From Chryseobacterium gilvum (GTDB lineage Bacteria; Bacteroidota; Bacteroidia; Flavobacteriales; Weeksellaceae): a stretch of 64,000 nt of DNA. Location of the stretch: the NCBI RefSeq assembly GCF_025628965.1, contig NZ_JAOTEN010000001.1, forward strand, positions 620,001 through 684,000, written 5' to 3'. The translations under genes and the position numbers were made by a program. The notes under the pieces are model-generated. The model worked only from the letters and a program-made list of their open reading frames with translations, did not search any database and was not told where the DNA came from. Shown here piece after piece: positions 49,793 to 57,602 of this stretch. Numbering within the stretch: position 1 is the first letter of the stretch; the number at the start of each line of letters is the position of its first letter.

Positions 49793-51313
49793 ATGTCTAA
49801 AATTTGGACCAAAAAGCCAATGAGTGCTTTTGAAGACGATATGAAAAGCAGCCAGCTAAAAAAGGTGCTTGGAAAATGGAGTCTTACTGCGATCGGAATC
49901 GGAGCAATCATCGGAGGAGGAATCTTTGTGCTTACGGGAACCGGTGCTTATTATCACGCAGGCCCTGCATTGGCGCTTTCGTTTGTAATTGCCGGGATTG
50001 CGTGTGTTTTTGCCGCATTATGTTATTCAGAATTTGCTTCTATTTTACCTGTAGAAGGTTCTGCTTACGCATATGCATACGGAACGGTAGGAGAGATTTT
50101 TGCATGGATCATCGGATGGGGATTGATTCTCGAATACGCGATGGGATCAATGACCGTGGCGGTTTCCTGGTCCGGATATTTTAATAAACTTCTGAAAATG
50201 TTCGGCATCCATTTGCCGGATTATCTTACTTCAGACCCTGCAAGTTATACAGGAGAAGGTTTCTCAATGAATTTACCCGCATTTTTAATTGTACTATTTG
50301 TTATTTCAATCCTTATCAAAGGGACAAAAGAAGCCGCTAAAGCAAACAACCTTATTGTAATTATGAAAGTTTCAGCGGTACTTTTTGTAATTATAGCAGG
50401 AGCTTTCTTCATTAATACTGAAAACTGGAATCCTTTTATTCCTGCAGTAACGAATGTGATGGAGGGTGATAAAATTAAAGAAGCATACGGAATTCAGGGG
50501 ATTGTTTCCGGTGCGGCAGCGATTTTCTTTGCGTACGTAGGTTTTGATGCCGTTTCTACACAAGCCGGTGAAGCGATCAACCCGAAAAAAGATGTTCCGT
50601 TTGCGATCATCGTTTCTCTTTTGGTGTGTACAGGATTATATATTTTGGTTTCATTGGTTCTTACAGGAATGATGCATTATTCAGATTTTAATCCACAGGG
50701 AAAATATCCTGATGCAATCAAAGCGCCTGTTGCGTACGCGTTTGAAATTGCGGGGCAAGGTTGGGCAGGTTACATTATTACCATTGCTGCGACTATAGGA
50801 TTGATTTCCGTATTGATGGTAATGATCATGGGACAATCCAGAATTTTTCTTGGAATGTCAAAAGACGGCCTTATTCCAAAAATGTTCAGTGAATTGCATC
50901 CTGTGAAAAAAACTCCTGCAAAAAGCCTTATGCTTTTAGGGATTTTAATTGCAACAGTAGCTGCTTTCACGCCGATCAGCAAATTAGCGGATATGACCAG
51001 TTTCGGGACATTATTTGCGTTTACTATGGTATGTGTTGCCGTTTGGATCTTAAGAAAGAAAGAACCTCAAATGCCAAGAAGCTTTAAAGTTCCTGCGTTA
51101 CCGGTAATTGCTACTTTGGGAATCTGCATCAATATATACCTCATCTGGAATCTGAGCCACGATGCAAAACTGCTTTCAATGGGCTGGCTTGCTCTTGGAG
51201 TGATTATCTACTTTACATACAGTCTCAGAAACAGTAAATTACATAAAATAGGGTATGGTGAAACGTTCAAGGCAGAACAGGAACCTTTACAAAAGCCAGA
51301 TTTAGATTTATAA
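49793..51313 (+). CDS. APC-family amino acid permease (cationic type)
   Basis: This 506-aa inner-membrane transporter has 12 helices. The ATG at 49793 is chosen, with SKIWTKKPM following; upstream TTG frames add a poorly hydrophobic stretch. Marks are GKWSLTAIGIGAIIGGGIFVLTG near residue 30 (APC helix 1 unwound GIGAIIGxGIF), FAALCYSEFASILPVEGSAYAYAYG near residue 78 and AYVGFDAVSTQAGEAINPKKDVP near residue 250, all of the CAT/YfnA branch. A terminator and the BNR gene follow. The exact amino acid is not shown. Confidence 0.92.
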   Translation: MSKIWTKKPMSAFEDDMKSSQLKKVLGKWSLTAIGIGAIIGGGIFVLTGTGAYYHAGPALALSFVIAGIACVFAALCYSEFASILPVEGSAYAYAYGTVGEIFAWIIGWGLILEYAMGSMTVAVSWSGYFNKLLKMFGIHLPDYLTSDPASYTGEGFSMNLPAFLIVLFVISILIKGTKEAAKANNLIVIMKVSAVLFVIIAGAFFINTENWNPFIPAVTNVMEGDKIKEAYGIQGIVSGAAAIFFAYVGFDAVSTQAGEAINPKKDVPFAIIVSLLVCTGLYILVSLVLTGMMHYSDFNPQGKYPDAIKAPVAYAFEIAGQGWAGYIITIAATIGLISVLMVMIMGQSRIFLGMSKDGLIPKMFSELHPVKKTPAKSLMLLGILIATVAAFTPISKLADMTSFGTLFAFTMVCVAVWILRKKEPQMPRSFKVPALPVIATLGICINIYLIWNLSHDAKLLSMGWLALGVIIYFTYSLRNSKLHKIGYGETFKAEQEPLQKPDLDL

Positions 51314-51334
51314 TAAATTATTATATTTGAAAAT

Positions 51335-51368
51335 AAAATCCACAGAATTCTGTGGATTTTTTATTTTT
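51335..51368 (+). terminator. Terminator after the amino acid permease gene
   Basis: A 26-bp perfect palindrome (51335-51360) centred on GAATTC, followed by TTATTTTT. The tail overlaps the -7 box of the next gene. Confidence 0.8.
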
Positions 51369-51369
51369 G
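51362..51369 (+). promoter_or_regulatory. -7 element TATTTTTG, 5 nt before the BNR-protein start
   Basis: Perfect TAnnTTTG located on the T tract of the preceding terminator. Start codon at 51375. Predicts a near-leaderless message. No clear -33. Confidence 0.5.
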
Positions 51370-51374
51370 TTGAT

Positions 51375-52388
51375 ATGAAAAAACTATTGCCACTTCTATG
51401 TTCACTTATTGGAGTTTTTATCTTTGCTCAGAAAGTGAGTTTTAAAACTTTGTTGAATGATAAAATAAGCATTCGGGCGCTTGAGATTTATGACAATAAA
51501 GTCTGGTACAGCGGTACAGATTCTAAATTTGGGTACGTTGATGTAAAGGATCCAAAAAACCAGAAGCAAATCGTATTGTCTGATAAAAAATTGCAGTTCA
51601 GAACGTTAGCGCAGGATAAAACTTCATTTTACGCGATCAATATTGAAAGTCCGGCTTATTTTTTTAAGATTGATAAGAAAAAGCTTACTCACGAGATTGT
51701 ATTTACTGATACGGTGAAAACAGCATTTTATGATGCCCTGTATTTTAATAAAAATAAATTTTACGCGTTTTCAGATCCTTCAAAAGATTTAAATCTGAAA
51801 CTAGAGCAATTTATTATCAATAAAGGAAAGTTTGAAATTAAAAGTTATTCGCATTTAAAATTGAATGCCGGTGAAGCGGCTTTTGCAGCGAGTAATACCA
51901 ATATTTCCGGAGGACAAAATTATCTTTGGATCGGGACCGGAGGAAATTCTTCAAGAATTTTAAGGTTGAATCTTAAAAATGACACATTGGAAGCTTTTGC
52001 TACGCCTTTTATTCAGGGGATTTCATCACAGGGAATTTATTCTATTGATTTTGTTGATGAAAAGTTCGGAATTGCCGTTGGTGGAGATTATACAAAACAG
52101 GAAGCCAATATCAATAATATCGCAACCACAAATAATGGTGGTAAAACCTGGCAAATTCAGGCTTCCGGGAAAAATGCAGGATATACGACGTGTGTAAAAA
52201 TCAAACCAGGATCAAAAGGAAAAGAAATTATTTCCGTAGGTGATCAGCACATCAGTTATTCATCAGATTTCGGGAAAACGTGGAAAAAGATTTCAGATGA
52301 AAAAGGTTTTTTCGTTTGCAAATGGGTAGATAAAGACACCGTTGTTTTCGCCGGGAAAGACAAAATTTCTCTGATGAAATTAAATTAA
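51375..52388 (+). CDS. Secreted BNR/Ycf48-like beta-propeller protein
   Basis: This 337-aa protein has a signal peptide (MKKLLPLLCSLIGVFIFAQ). The rest is a beta-propeller with Asp-box-like turns: the clearest are TTNNGGKTWQ near residue 265 and SSDFGKTWKK near residue 300, both of the S/T-x-D/N-x-G-x-T-W form. FGIAVGGDYTKQEANINNIA lies between blades. The family is annotated in related species as an oxidoreductase or photosystem-stability (Ycf48)-like protein without proof. Start ATG 51375 is supported by the promoter box. It lies 35 nt before the SASA esterase gene. Confidence 0.75.
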   Translation: MKKLLPLLCSLIGVFIFAQKVSFKTLLNDKISIRALEIYDNKVWYSGTDSKFGYVDVKDPKNQKQIVLSDKKLQFRTLAQDKTSFYAINIESPAYFFKIDKKKLTHEIVFTDTVKTAFYDALYFNKNKFYAFSDPSKDLNLKLEQFIINKGKFEIKSYSHLKLNAGEAAFAASNTNISGGQNYLWIGTGGNSSRILRLNLKNDTLEAFATPFIQGISSQGIYSIDFVDEKFGIAVGGDYTKQEANINNIATTNNGGKTWQIQASGKNAGYTTCVKIKPGSKGKEIISVGDQHISYSSDFGKTWKKISDEKGFFVCKWVDKDTVVFAGKDKISLMKLN

Positions 52389-52435
52389 GACATTTCTTCA
52401 AAGCATTTTGCTGATTTATTTAAATGAATTATCGA

Positions 52436-53332
52436 ATGAAAAATTTAAAATTATTCCTGTTACTGATCGTTCCCGCATTATTTTACACCCAGAAAATAAG
52501 AATTTTCATTCTTGCCGGGCAGTCGAATATGAATGGTTTCGGATACAATAAAGACCTTCCGAATGATCTGAAAATGTTTAAAGATGTTTATATATTCCAG
52601 GGAAATTCTGTTCCTGATGGTGATATAAACGGTGGAACAGGAAAATGGGATGTTTTGAAACCCGGAAATGGAACCGGATTTAAAACTGACGGAAAAACAA
52701 ATACGCCTTCAGACAGGTTCGGTTTGGAACTTTCTTTTGCCAAAAGAATCAAAGAGCTGTTTCCAGATGATACAATAGCACTGATCAAATATGCCCGGGA
52801 AGGAACTTCAATTGACACTTTAGCGGCAGCAGATTTCGGTTGTTGGGATAGTGATTTTAAAGCTAAAAATGGAATCAACCAATATGATAATTTCCTGAAA
52901 ACGGTAAAAAACGCTTTAGCAGAAACCGATATTGACGGAAACGGCAAAAAAGATGAGATCATTCCGGCAGGGATTCTCTGGATGCAGGGTGAGGGTGATG
53001 CAAGCTATACCGAAGCTATTGCCAATATGTATTACGTTCATCTGAAAACTTTGATGAACCAGATGAGAGCAGCTGTACGTACGGATGATCTTCCGGTCGT
53101 GATCGGAAAAATTTCAGATTCGGGAAAAGATCCTTCGGGACGCGTCTGGAAAACGGGTGAACTCGTACAGTATGCGCAGGAAAAATTTGTGGGAACAGAT
53201 AAAAATGCTGCAATCGTTCGTTCGACCAAGAATTATGGTTACGGAGATGATCCATGGCATTATAATAGTGCAGGGTATATTGATTTAGGGAAGAATTTTG
53301 CCGAAGCGGTATTTAGACTCATTATAAAATAA
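52436..53332 (+). CDS. Secreted SASA-type carbohydrate acetylesterase
   Basis: This 298-aa protein (ATG 52436; an in-frame ATG at 52424 adds four residues) has a signal peptide (MKNLKLFLLLIVPALFYTQ). The sialate-O-acetylesterase/CE6 motif is IFILAGQSNMNGFG, with the nucleophile Ser in GQSNM near residue 30. Other marks are ILWMQGEGDASY near residue 180 and the catalytic Asp-His region DDPWHYNSAGYIDLG near the end. It would remove acetyl groups from glycans, such as xylan or sialic acid; the neighbours do not choose between these. Confidence 0.88.
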   Translation: MKNLKLFLLLIVPALFYTQKIRIFILAGQSNMNGFGYNKDLPNDLKMFKDVYIFQGNSVPDGDINGGTGKWDVLKPGNGTGFKTDGKTNTPSDRFGLELSFAKRIKELFPDDTIALIKYAREGTSIDTLAAADFGCWDSDFKAKNGINQYDNFLKTVKNALAETDIDGNGKKDEIIPAGILWMQGEGDASYTEAIANMYYVHLKTLMNQMRAAVRTDDLPVVIGKISDSGKDPSGRVWKTGELVQYAQEKFVGTDKNAAIVRSTKNYGYGDDPWHYNSAGYIDLGKNFAEAVFRLIIK

Positions 53333-53385
53333 TTAGGATAGATAAGCCTAATATAATTCATGATTTAAAATTCACAAGTTATCAT

Positions 53386-53393
53386 TAATTTTG
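53386..53393 (+). promoter_or_regulatory. -7 element TAATTTTG upstream of hemN
   Basis: Perfect TAnnTTTG 46 nt before the chosen ATG at 53440. A GTG at 53398 lies only 4 nt after it and is in frame, so a leaderless GTG start (466 aa) cannot be excluded. Confidence 0.45.
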
Positions 53394-53439
53394 CAGGGTG
53401 AAATTCGCCGTAGGATTTTGTGATAAATTTAAAATTTTA

Positions 53440-54798
53440 ATGAATTCTTTAATCGATAAATATAATATTCCAGGACCTCGTTACACGTCTTATCCCACCG
53501 TTCCTTTCTGGGACGAAAGCACATTTTCACCTCAAAAATGGGAGAAAACCGTGGTGAAAGCTTTTCATGAAAGTAATGCTGAAGAAGGAATATCCATTTA
53601 TATTCATTTGCCCTTCTGTGAGGCATTGTGTACATTTTGTGCCTGTCATAAACGGATTACGAAACAGCACAGTGTAGAAATCCCGTATCTGGAAAGCGTA
53701 TTGAAAGAATGGAAATTATATCTGAAGCTTTTTAACGAAAGACCAAAGTTAAAAGAGCTTCATCTGGGTGGCGGAACTCCTACTTTTTTTTCGCCGCAGA
53801 ACCTTAAAACTTTACTTGAAGGAATTTTTGAAACAGTAGAAATCGCGGAACATCCGGAATTTTCTTTCGAAGGACATCCGAATAATACCTCAAAAGACCA
53901 TCTCCAGACTTTATATGATCTTGGCTTTAGAAGAGTGAGCTTCGGAGTTCAGGATTATGACCCGAAAGTACAGAAAGCCATCAACAGGATACAGCCTTTT
54001 GAAAAGGTAAAAGAAGTAACAGAATGGGCGCGCGAGATTGGATATAGAGGAATAAGCCATGATTTGGTTTTCGGTCTACCGCACCAGAGTTGGGAAGCCA
54101 TGGAACACACGATCCGCAAAACTATGGAACTGAAACCAGACAGGCTGGCTTTTTACTCTTATGCCCATGTTCCGTGGATAAAAGGAGTAGGACAGAGAGG
54201 TTTCGATGAAAATGATTTGCCAAGCGGTGAAGAAAAACGGCGCTTGTATGAAGACGGAAAAACGCTTTTGGAAGAATTAGGATATATCGAAGTGGGGATG
54301 GATCATTTTTCTCTTGAACATGATGATCTGTACCAATCTTTGATTCAGAAGAAGCTTCACCGAAACTTTATGGGGTATACTTCAAGTAAAACCCAGCTTA
54401 TGGTAGGTCTAGGAATGTCAGCAATCTCAGATTCGTGGTATGCTTTTGCCCAAAATGTAAAAACAGTAGAAGAATATCAGAAAACAGTGGAAGAAGGGAG
54501 GATCCCTGTAATAAAAGGGCATATTTTGAATGAAGAAGATTTAATAATAAGAAGACATATTTTAAACCTGATGTGTCAGCTGGAAACCAGTTTTGATACC
54601 CAAAATTCTTTTCCTGAACTTGAAAATGCATTTAAGATGCTGAGAGAAATGGAAAAAGACGAGTTGGTAGAGATATATGACCGTCAGATTAGAATTACCG
54701 AAAAAGGAAGGGCATTTACAAGGAATGTAGCCATGGTCTTCGATCTGAGAATGATGAGAAATAAACCGGAAACCAGAATTTTTTCAATGACCATATAA
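53440..54798 (+). CDS. hemN: Oxygen-independent coproporphyrinogen III oxidase
   Basis: This 452-aa radical-SAM enzyme makes protoporphyrinogen IX in heme synthesis without oxygen. ATG 53440 gives the family start NSLIDKYNIPGPRYTSYPTVP. The [4Fe-4S] cluster motif C-x3-C-x2-C is at C60, C64 and C67 (FCEALCTFCAC, with a further Cys as in HemN). Then HLGGGTPTF, GHPNNTSKDHLQTL, RVSFGVQDYD and DLVFGLPHQS near residue 205 follow. The presence of the fourth Cys and the PGPRYTSYP start separates it from HemW. The next gene starts one nt after its stop. Confidence 0.96.
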   Translation: MNSLIDKYNIPGPRYTSYPTVPFWDESTFSPQKWEKTVVKAFHESNAEEGISIYIHLPFCEALCTFCACHKRITKQHSVEIPYLESVLKEWKLYLKLFNERPKLKELHLGGGTPTFFSPQNLKTLLEGIFETVEIAEHPEFSFEGHPNNTSKDHLQTLYDLGFRRVSFGVQDYDPKVQKAINRIQPFEKVKEVTEWAREIGYRGISHDLVFGLPHQSWEAMEHTIRKTMELKPDRLAFYSYAHVPWIKGVGQRGFDENDLPSGEEKRRLYEDGKTLLEELGYIEVGMDHFSLEHDDLYQSLIQKKLHRNFMGYTSSKTQLMVGLGMSAISDSWYAFAQNVKTVEEYQKTVEEGRIPVIKGHILNEEDLIIRRHILNLMCQLETSFDTQNSFPELENAFKMLREMEKDELVEIYDRQIRITEKGRAFTRNVAMVFDLRMMRNKPETRIFSMTI

Positions 54799-54799
54799 T

Positions 54800-56011
54800 A
54801 TGAATCGCAGGGCGCTCTTTATTCTGATTGTGCTCTATGCACTCATTTTTAGTGTTTTAAAGACCATCAGATTTCCCAACGACTGGTCAGAAGCACATTG
54901 GATGCTCGACTACAGGTTCGGGTTCATAAAAAGAGGACTTGCCGGTGAAATCTTTGGTCTTTTTTCAAATAAAAGTGAATTCAGTATTTTTATTCTTTCT
55001 GCTGCTATTTTAGGTGTACTGTATTTTGTTTTAATATATATTGCGGTAAGAAATGCGGATTTGAAAAAGCCTGAAATGATCAGCTATAATGCCTTGTTTT
55101 TTATTCTTTTTTTTCTTTCCCAGTATATCGTATTTTCTGCACATTTGATAGGGTACTTTGATCATTTAATTCTTCTGATGACTATACTTTGTATCTATTT
55201 GATCAGAAAAAAAATGGTTTTTATACCATCGATTTTAATGACAATTGCAATTTTTATTCATGAGATTTCTTTTTTTTTAATGCTCCCTATTTGTCTGTTT
55301 ACTTTGTTAGTGATTGAATTTAAAGATAAAAAATTCACCTTTAATAACATTTTTACTAAACAGGTGATCAAAAAATATTCTGTGTTTTTACTACTCCCGG
55401 TTTTGGCAACCATTATCGTTTCTGTCTATCAGGAAATAAATGGGAGTGATTATTTTACGAAAATAATAGGATATTTAAAAAATATTAGTTTTATAAGTGA
55501 TTTTTCCGCCGACTCCGTTGCATCAGCTTATACTCATACATTTACGTATTATTTGAAAGAAGAAAGCGGTTATTTTTTTCAAAGAATATTTGTTTCAAAA
55601 TGCTCAATATTTTATGGGATTCCTATTTTATTTATGATGTTTTTAACCTATAAAAAATTTAATACGCTTAATATTTATCTATTAATTATACTAGGAATTT
55701 CGGTACTATTTCCATTATTACTGCATTCAATTGCTTGGGATACCTACAGGATTTGGTCTTTTCCTTACATCATATTATTTCTTGCTTATTGGGTTTTGAA
55801 TTCGGAATACAGAAATGAACAATTTCCCGAAAAAAATCCTTTATGGGTGTGGATTCTTTTTATTGTTTGTATGCTTTTCTTATCTTTAGTTTCTACCCCT
55901 TTATTTGATGGTGAAGCAGAAAGATTTTCTTTAACAGATAGGATGTTGATTTTATTACCTCTAAGCTTAGGGATAATCTACTATATAAAAAACCCCATGA
56001 GTAGATCATGA
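54800..56011 (+). CDS. Polytopic membrane protein of unknown function
   Basis: A 403-aa protein with about ten transmembrane helices. The first loop has a conserved-looking motif WSEAHWMLDYRFGFIKRGLAGEIF. Membrane proteins with a DYRFGFxxRGL segment include putative GT-C-like glycosyltransferases, but no catalytic Asp-x-Asp is convincing here. The ATG lies one nt after the hemN stop, so translation is coupled although no heme role is visible. Its stop codon lies inside the terminator stem. Confidence 0.7.
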   Translation: MNRRALFILIVLYALIFSVLKTIRFPNDWSEAHWMLDYRFGFIKRGLAGEIFGLFSNKSEFSIFILSAAILGVLYFVLIYIAVRNADLKKPEMISYNALFFILFFLSQYIVFSAHLIGYFDHLILLMTILCIYLIRKKMVFIPSILMTIAIFIHEISFFLMLPICLFTLLVIEFKDKKFTFNNIFTKQVIKKYSVFLLLPVLATIIVSVYQEINGSDYFTKIIGYLKNISFISDFSADSVASAYTHTFTYYLKEESGYFFQRIFVSKCSIFYGIPILFMMFLTYKKFNTLNIYLLIILGISVLFPLLLHSIAWDTYRIWSFPYIILFLAYWVLNSEYRNEQFPEKNPLWVWILFIVCMLFLSLVSTPLFDGEAERFSLTDRMLILLPLSLGIIYYIKNPMSRS

Positions 56012-56026
56012 GGTTTTGTTTTTTTT
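55987..56026. terminator. Terminator overlapping the stop codon of the membrane protein gene
   Basis: AAAACCCCATGA / TCATGAGGTTTT (one mismatch) with a T9 tail on the plus strand. The TGA stop of the plus-strand gene is within the 3' arm. Confidence 0.75.
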
Positions 56027-57387
56027 TATTTAATGATTAATTTCTGACTGTAAGATTTCAGGTCACCAGATTTGATATTGATATAATATACTCCTGCCGG
56101 TATTCCGGTGATATTAATTCCGTTATCACTGTCTAATTTTATTTCGTCTACAACTTTTCTGCCTTCTGCACTGATAATTTCAGCGGTCATATTGCGGTCT
56201 TTTAAGCCTTCAACAAAAACTCGTTCAGAAGCAGGATTTGGGTAAATTTTTACGCCACTGAAAGTTGCTTCCTGTATTCCTAAGGTACTGGTTTTGATTT
56301 TATAAATTTTCCCGTTGTTCACTGCCGCAACGTACAATTCTTTAAGATTATCTTCCCCGAAAGTTGCAAAATTGTTTCCTGTATAAGCCGTACTCCAGGT
56401 TATTGCATTTCCGGCATCTAAAATTCCTATTTGCTGTGAACAGTAATCTGCAAAGAAATATTTTCCCTGAAGAGTAGGAGATTGGGTTCCTCTGTATACA
56501 TATCCACCTGTAATAGAACATTTGCCGCCGGAATGATCATACACCGCTACCGGAAAAGTCATCGTTGTAGAAGCAGCACATCCTGTAGTATTGTAAGCAC
56601 TGTTTCCTTCATAGCAACGCCATCCGTAATTAAGACCGGCTGTTGTAAGCGGTATTGTATTGATCTCTTCGATGGCACCTTGACCTACATCTGCGATCAT
56701 GACATTTCCTGCCGTCAGATCAAATGAAAATTTCCAGGCGTTCCTTAATCCGTAAGCCCACACTTCATCGGCACCGTCCACACCTACAAAAGGGTTTCCC
56801 GAAGGAATATTGTATGCGGCGGAAGAATTCACATCGATTCTGAGCATTTTCCCTAAAAGAGAATTTTTATTTTGCCCGTTATTATTGGGATCTCCGCCAC
56901 TTCCGCCATCTCCGGTGACAATCCATAAATTTCCGTCCGGAGCAAAGTGAATGCTTCCGCCATTATGATTGTCAAAAGGTTTTGGGATATTTAATAAAAT
57001 CTTTTCAGAAGCAGGATCCGCAACATTAGAATTTCCTGCACTCACGCTGTATCTCGCAACTACAATATTTCCTGCCGTATTGTTATAATACACAAAAAAA
57101 TAACCGTTAGTAGCATATTGAGGATGAAATGCGAGTCCTAAAAGCCCTCTTTCCCCATTAAAAGTTATTTTGCTGCTGATGTTTAAAAAATCTGCAGTAT
57201 TGATGGTTCCATTTGGCTGAATGATCTTTATAATTCCGTTCTGTTGTACTACAAACAGGCGGCTGTCGTTAGCATTGGTAATCTCTACAGGATTGGTGAG
57301 ACCCGTTGCAAACTCTTCCAGAAGGAAACTTTGTGAGCTCAGAGCCAGAGAAGAAAAAATGCTTACCGAAAAGAGTAGTTTTTTCAT
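56026..57387 (-). CDS. PQQ-dependent sugar dehydrogenase-like protein secreted by T9SS
   Basis: This 453-aa protein has a signal peptide (MKKLLFSVSIFSSLALSSQ) and a six-bladed propeller of the soluble glucose/sorbosone dehydrogenase family. Blades carry EEFATGLTNPVEI, FNGERGLLGLAFHPQY, NHNGGSIHFAPDGNLWIVTGDGG, YGLRNAWKFSFD and YGWRCYEG. The His in HNGGS and Arg in GLRNAW match PQQ-family positions, so quinone binding is likely. The last 75 residues (VKIYPNPASERVFVEGL ... IPAGVYYINIKS) form a type A sorting domain for T9SS. It would oxidise sugars at the surface if PQQ is available; no PQQ synthesis genes are in the window. Confidence 0.93.
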   Translation of the reverse strand: MKKLLFSVSIFSSLALSSQSFLLEEFATGLTNPVEITNANDSRLFVVQQNGIIKIIQPNGTINTADFLNISSKITFNGERGLLGLAFHPQYATNGYFFVYYNNTAGNIVVARYSVSAGNSNVADPASEKILLNIPKPFDNHNGGSIHFAPDGNLWIVTGDGGSGGDPNNNGQNKNSLLGKMLRIDVNSSAAYNIPSGNPFVGVDGADEVWAYGLRNAWKFSFDLTAGNVMIADVGQGAIEEINTIPLTTAGLNYGWRCYEGNSAYNTTGCAASTTMTFPVAVYDHSGGKCSITGGYVYRGTQSPTLQGKYFFADYCSQQIGILDAGNAITWSTAYTGNNFATFGEDNLKELYVAAVNNGKIYKIKTSTLGIQEATFSGVKIYPNPASERVFVEGLKDRNMTAEIISAEGRKVVDEIKLDSDNGINITGIPAGVYYINIKSGDLKSYSQKLIIK

Positions 57388-57565
57388 AATATTTTGATAT
57401 TTAGTGTTTTATGTTATATGAAAATTTCATACCAAAGAACAATTGAAAAATTCATTAAAATCCTACCCTAAAATTATTAAATCTTTAATAGAATAAGAAA
57501 TACCGATATATCTGAAAATAAACCATTTCTGTTCTTAAAAATTCATAAAATATCAAGAAAATCAT

Positions 57566-57573
57566 TATATTTG
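57566..57573 (+). promoter_or_regulatory. -7 element TATATTTG upstream of secDF
   Basis: Perfect TAnnTTTG 29 nt before the secDF start codon. Confidence 0.5.
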
Positions 57574-57602
57574 CCGACTTAATTTAACGTAGTTATAACA
57601 AA

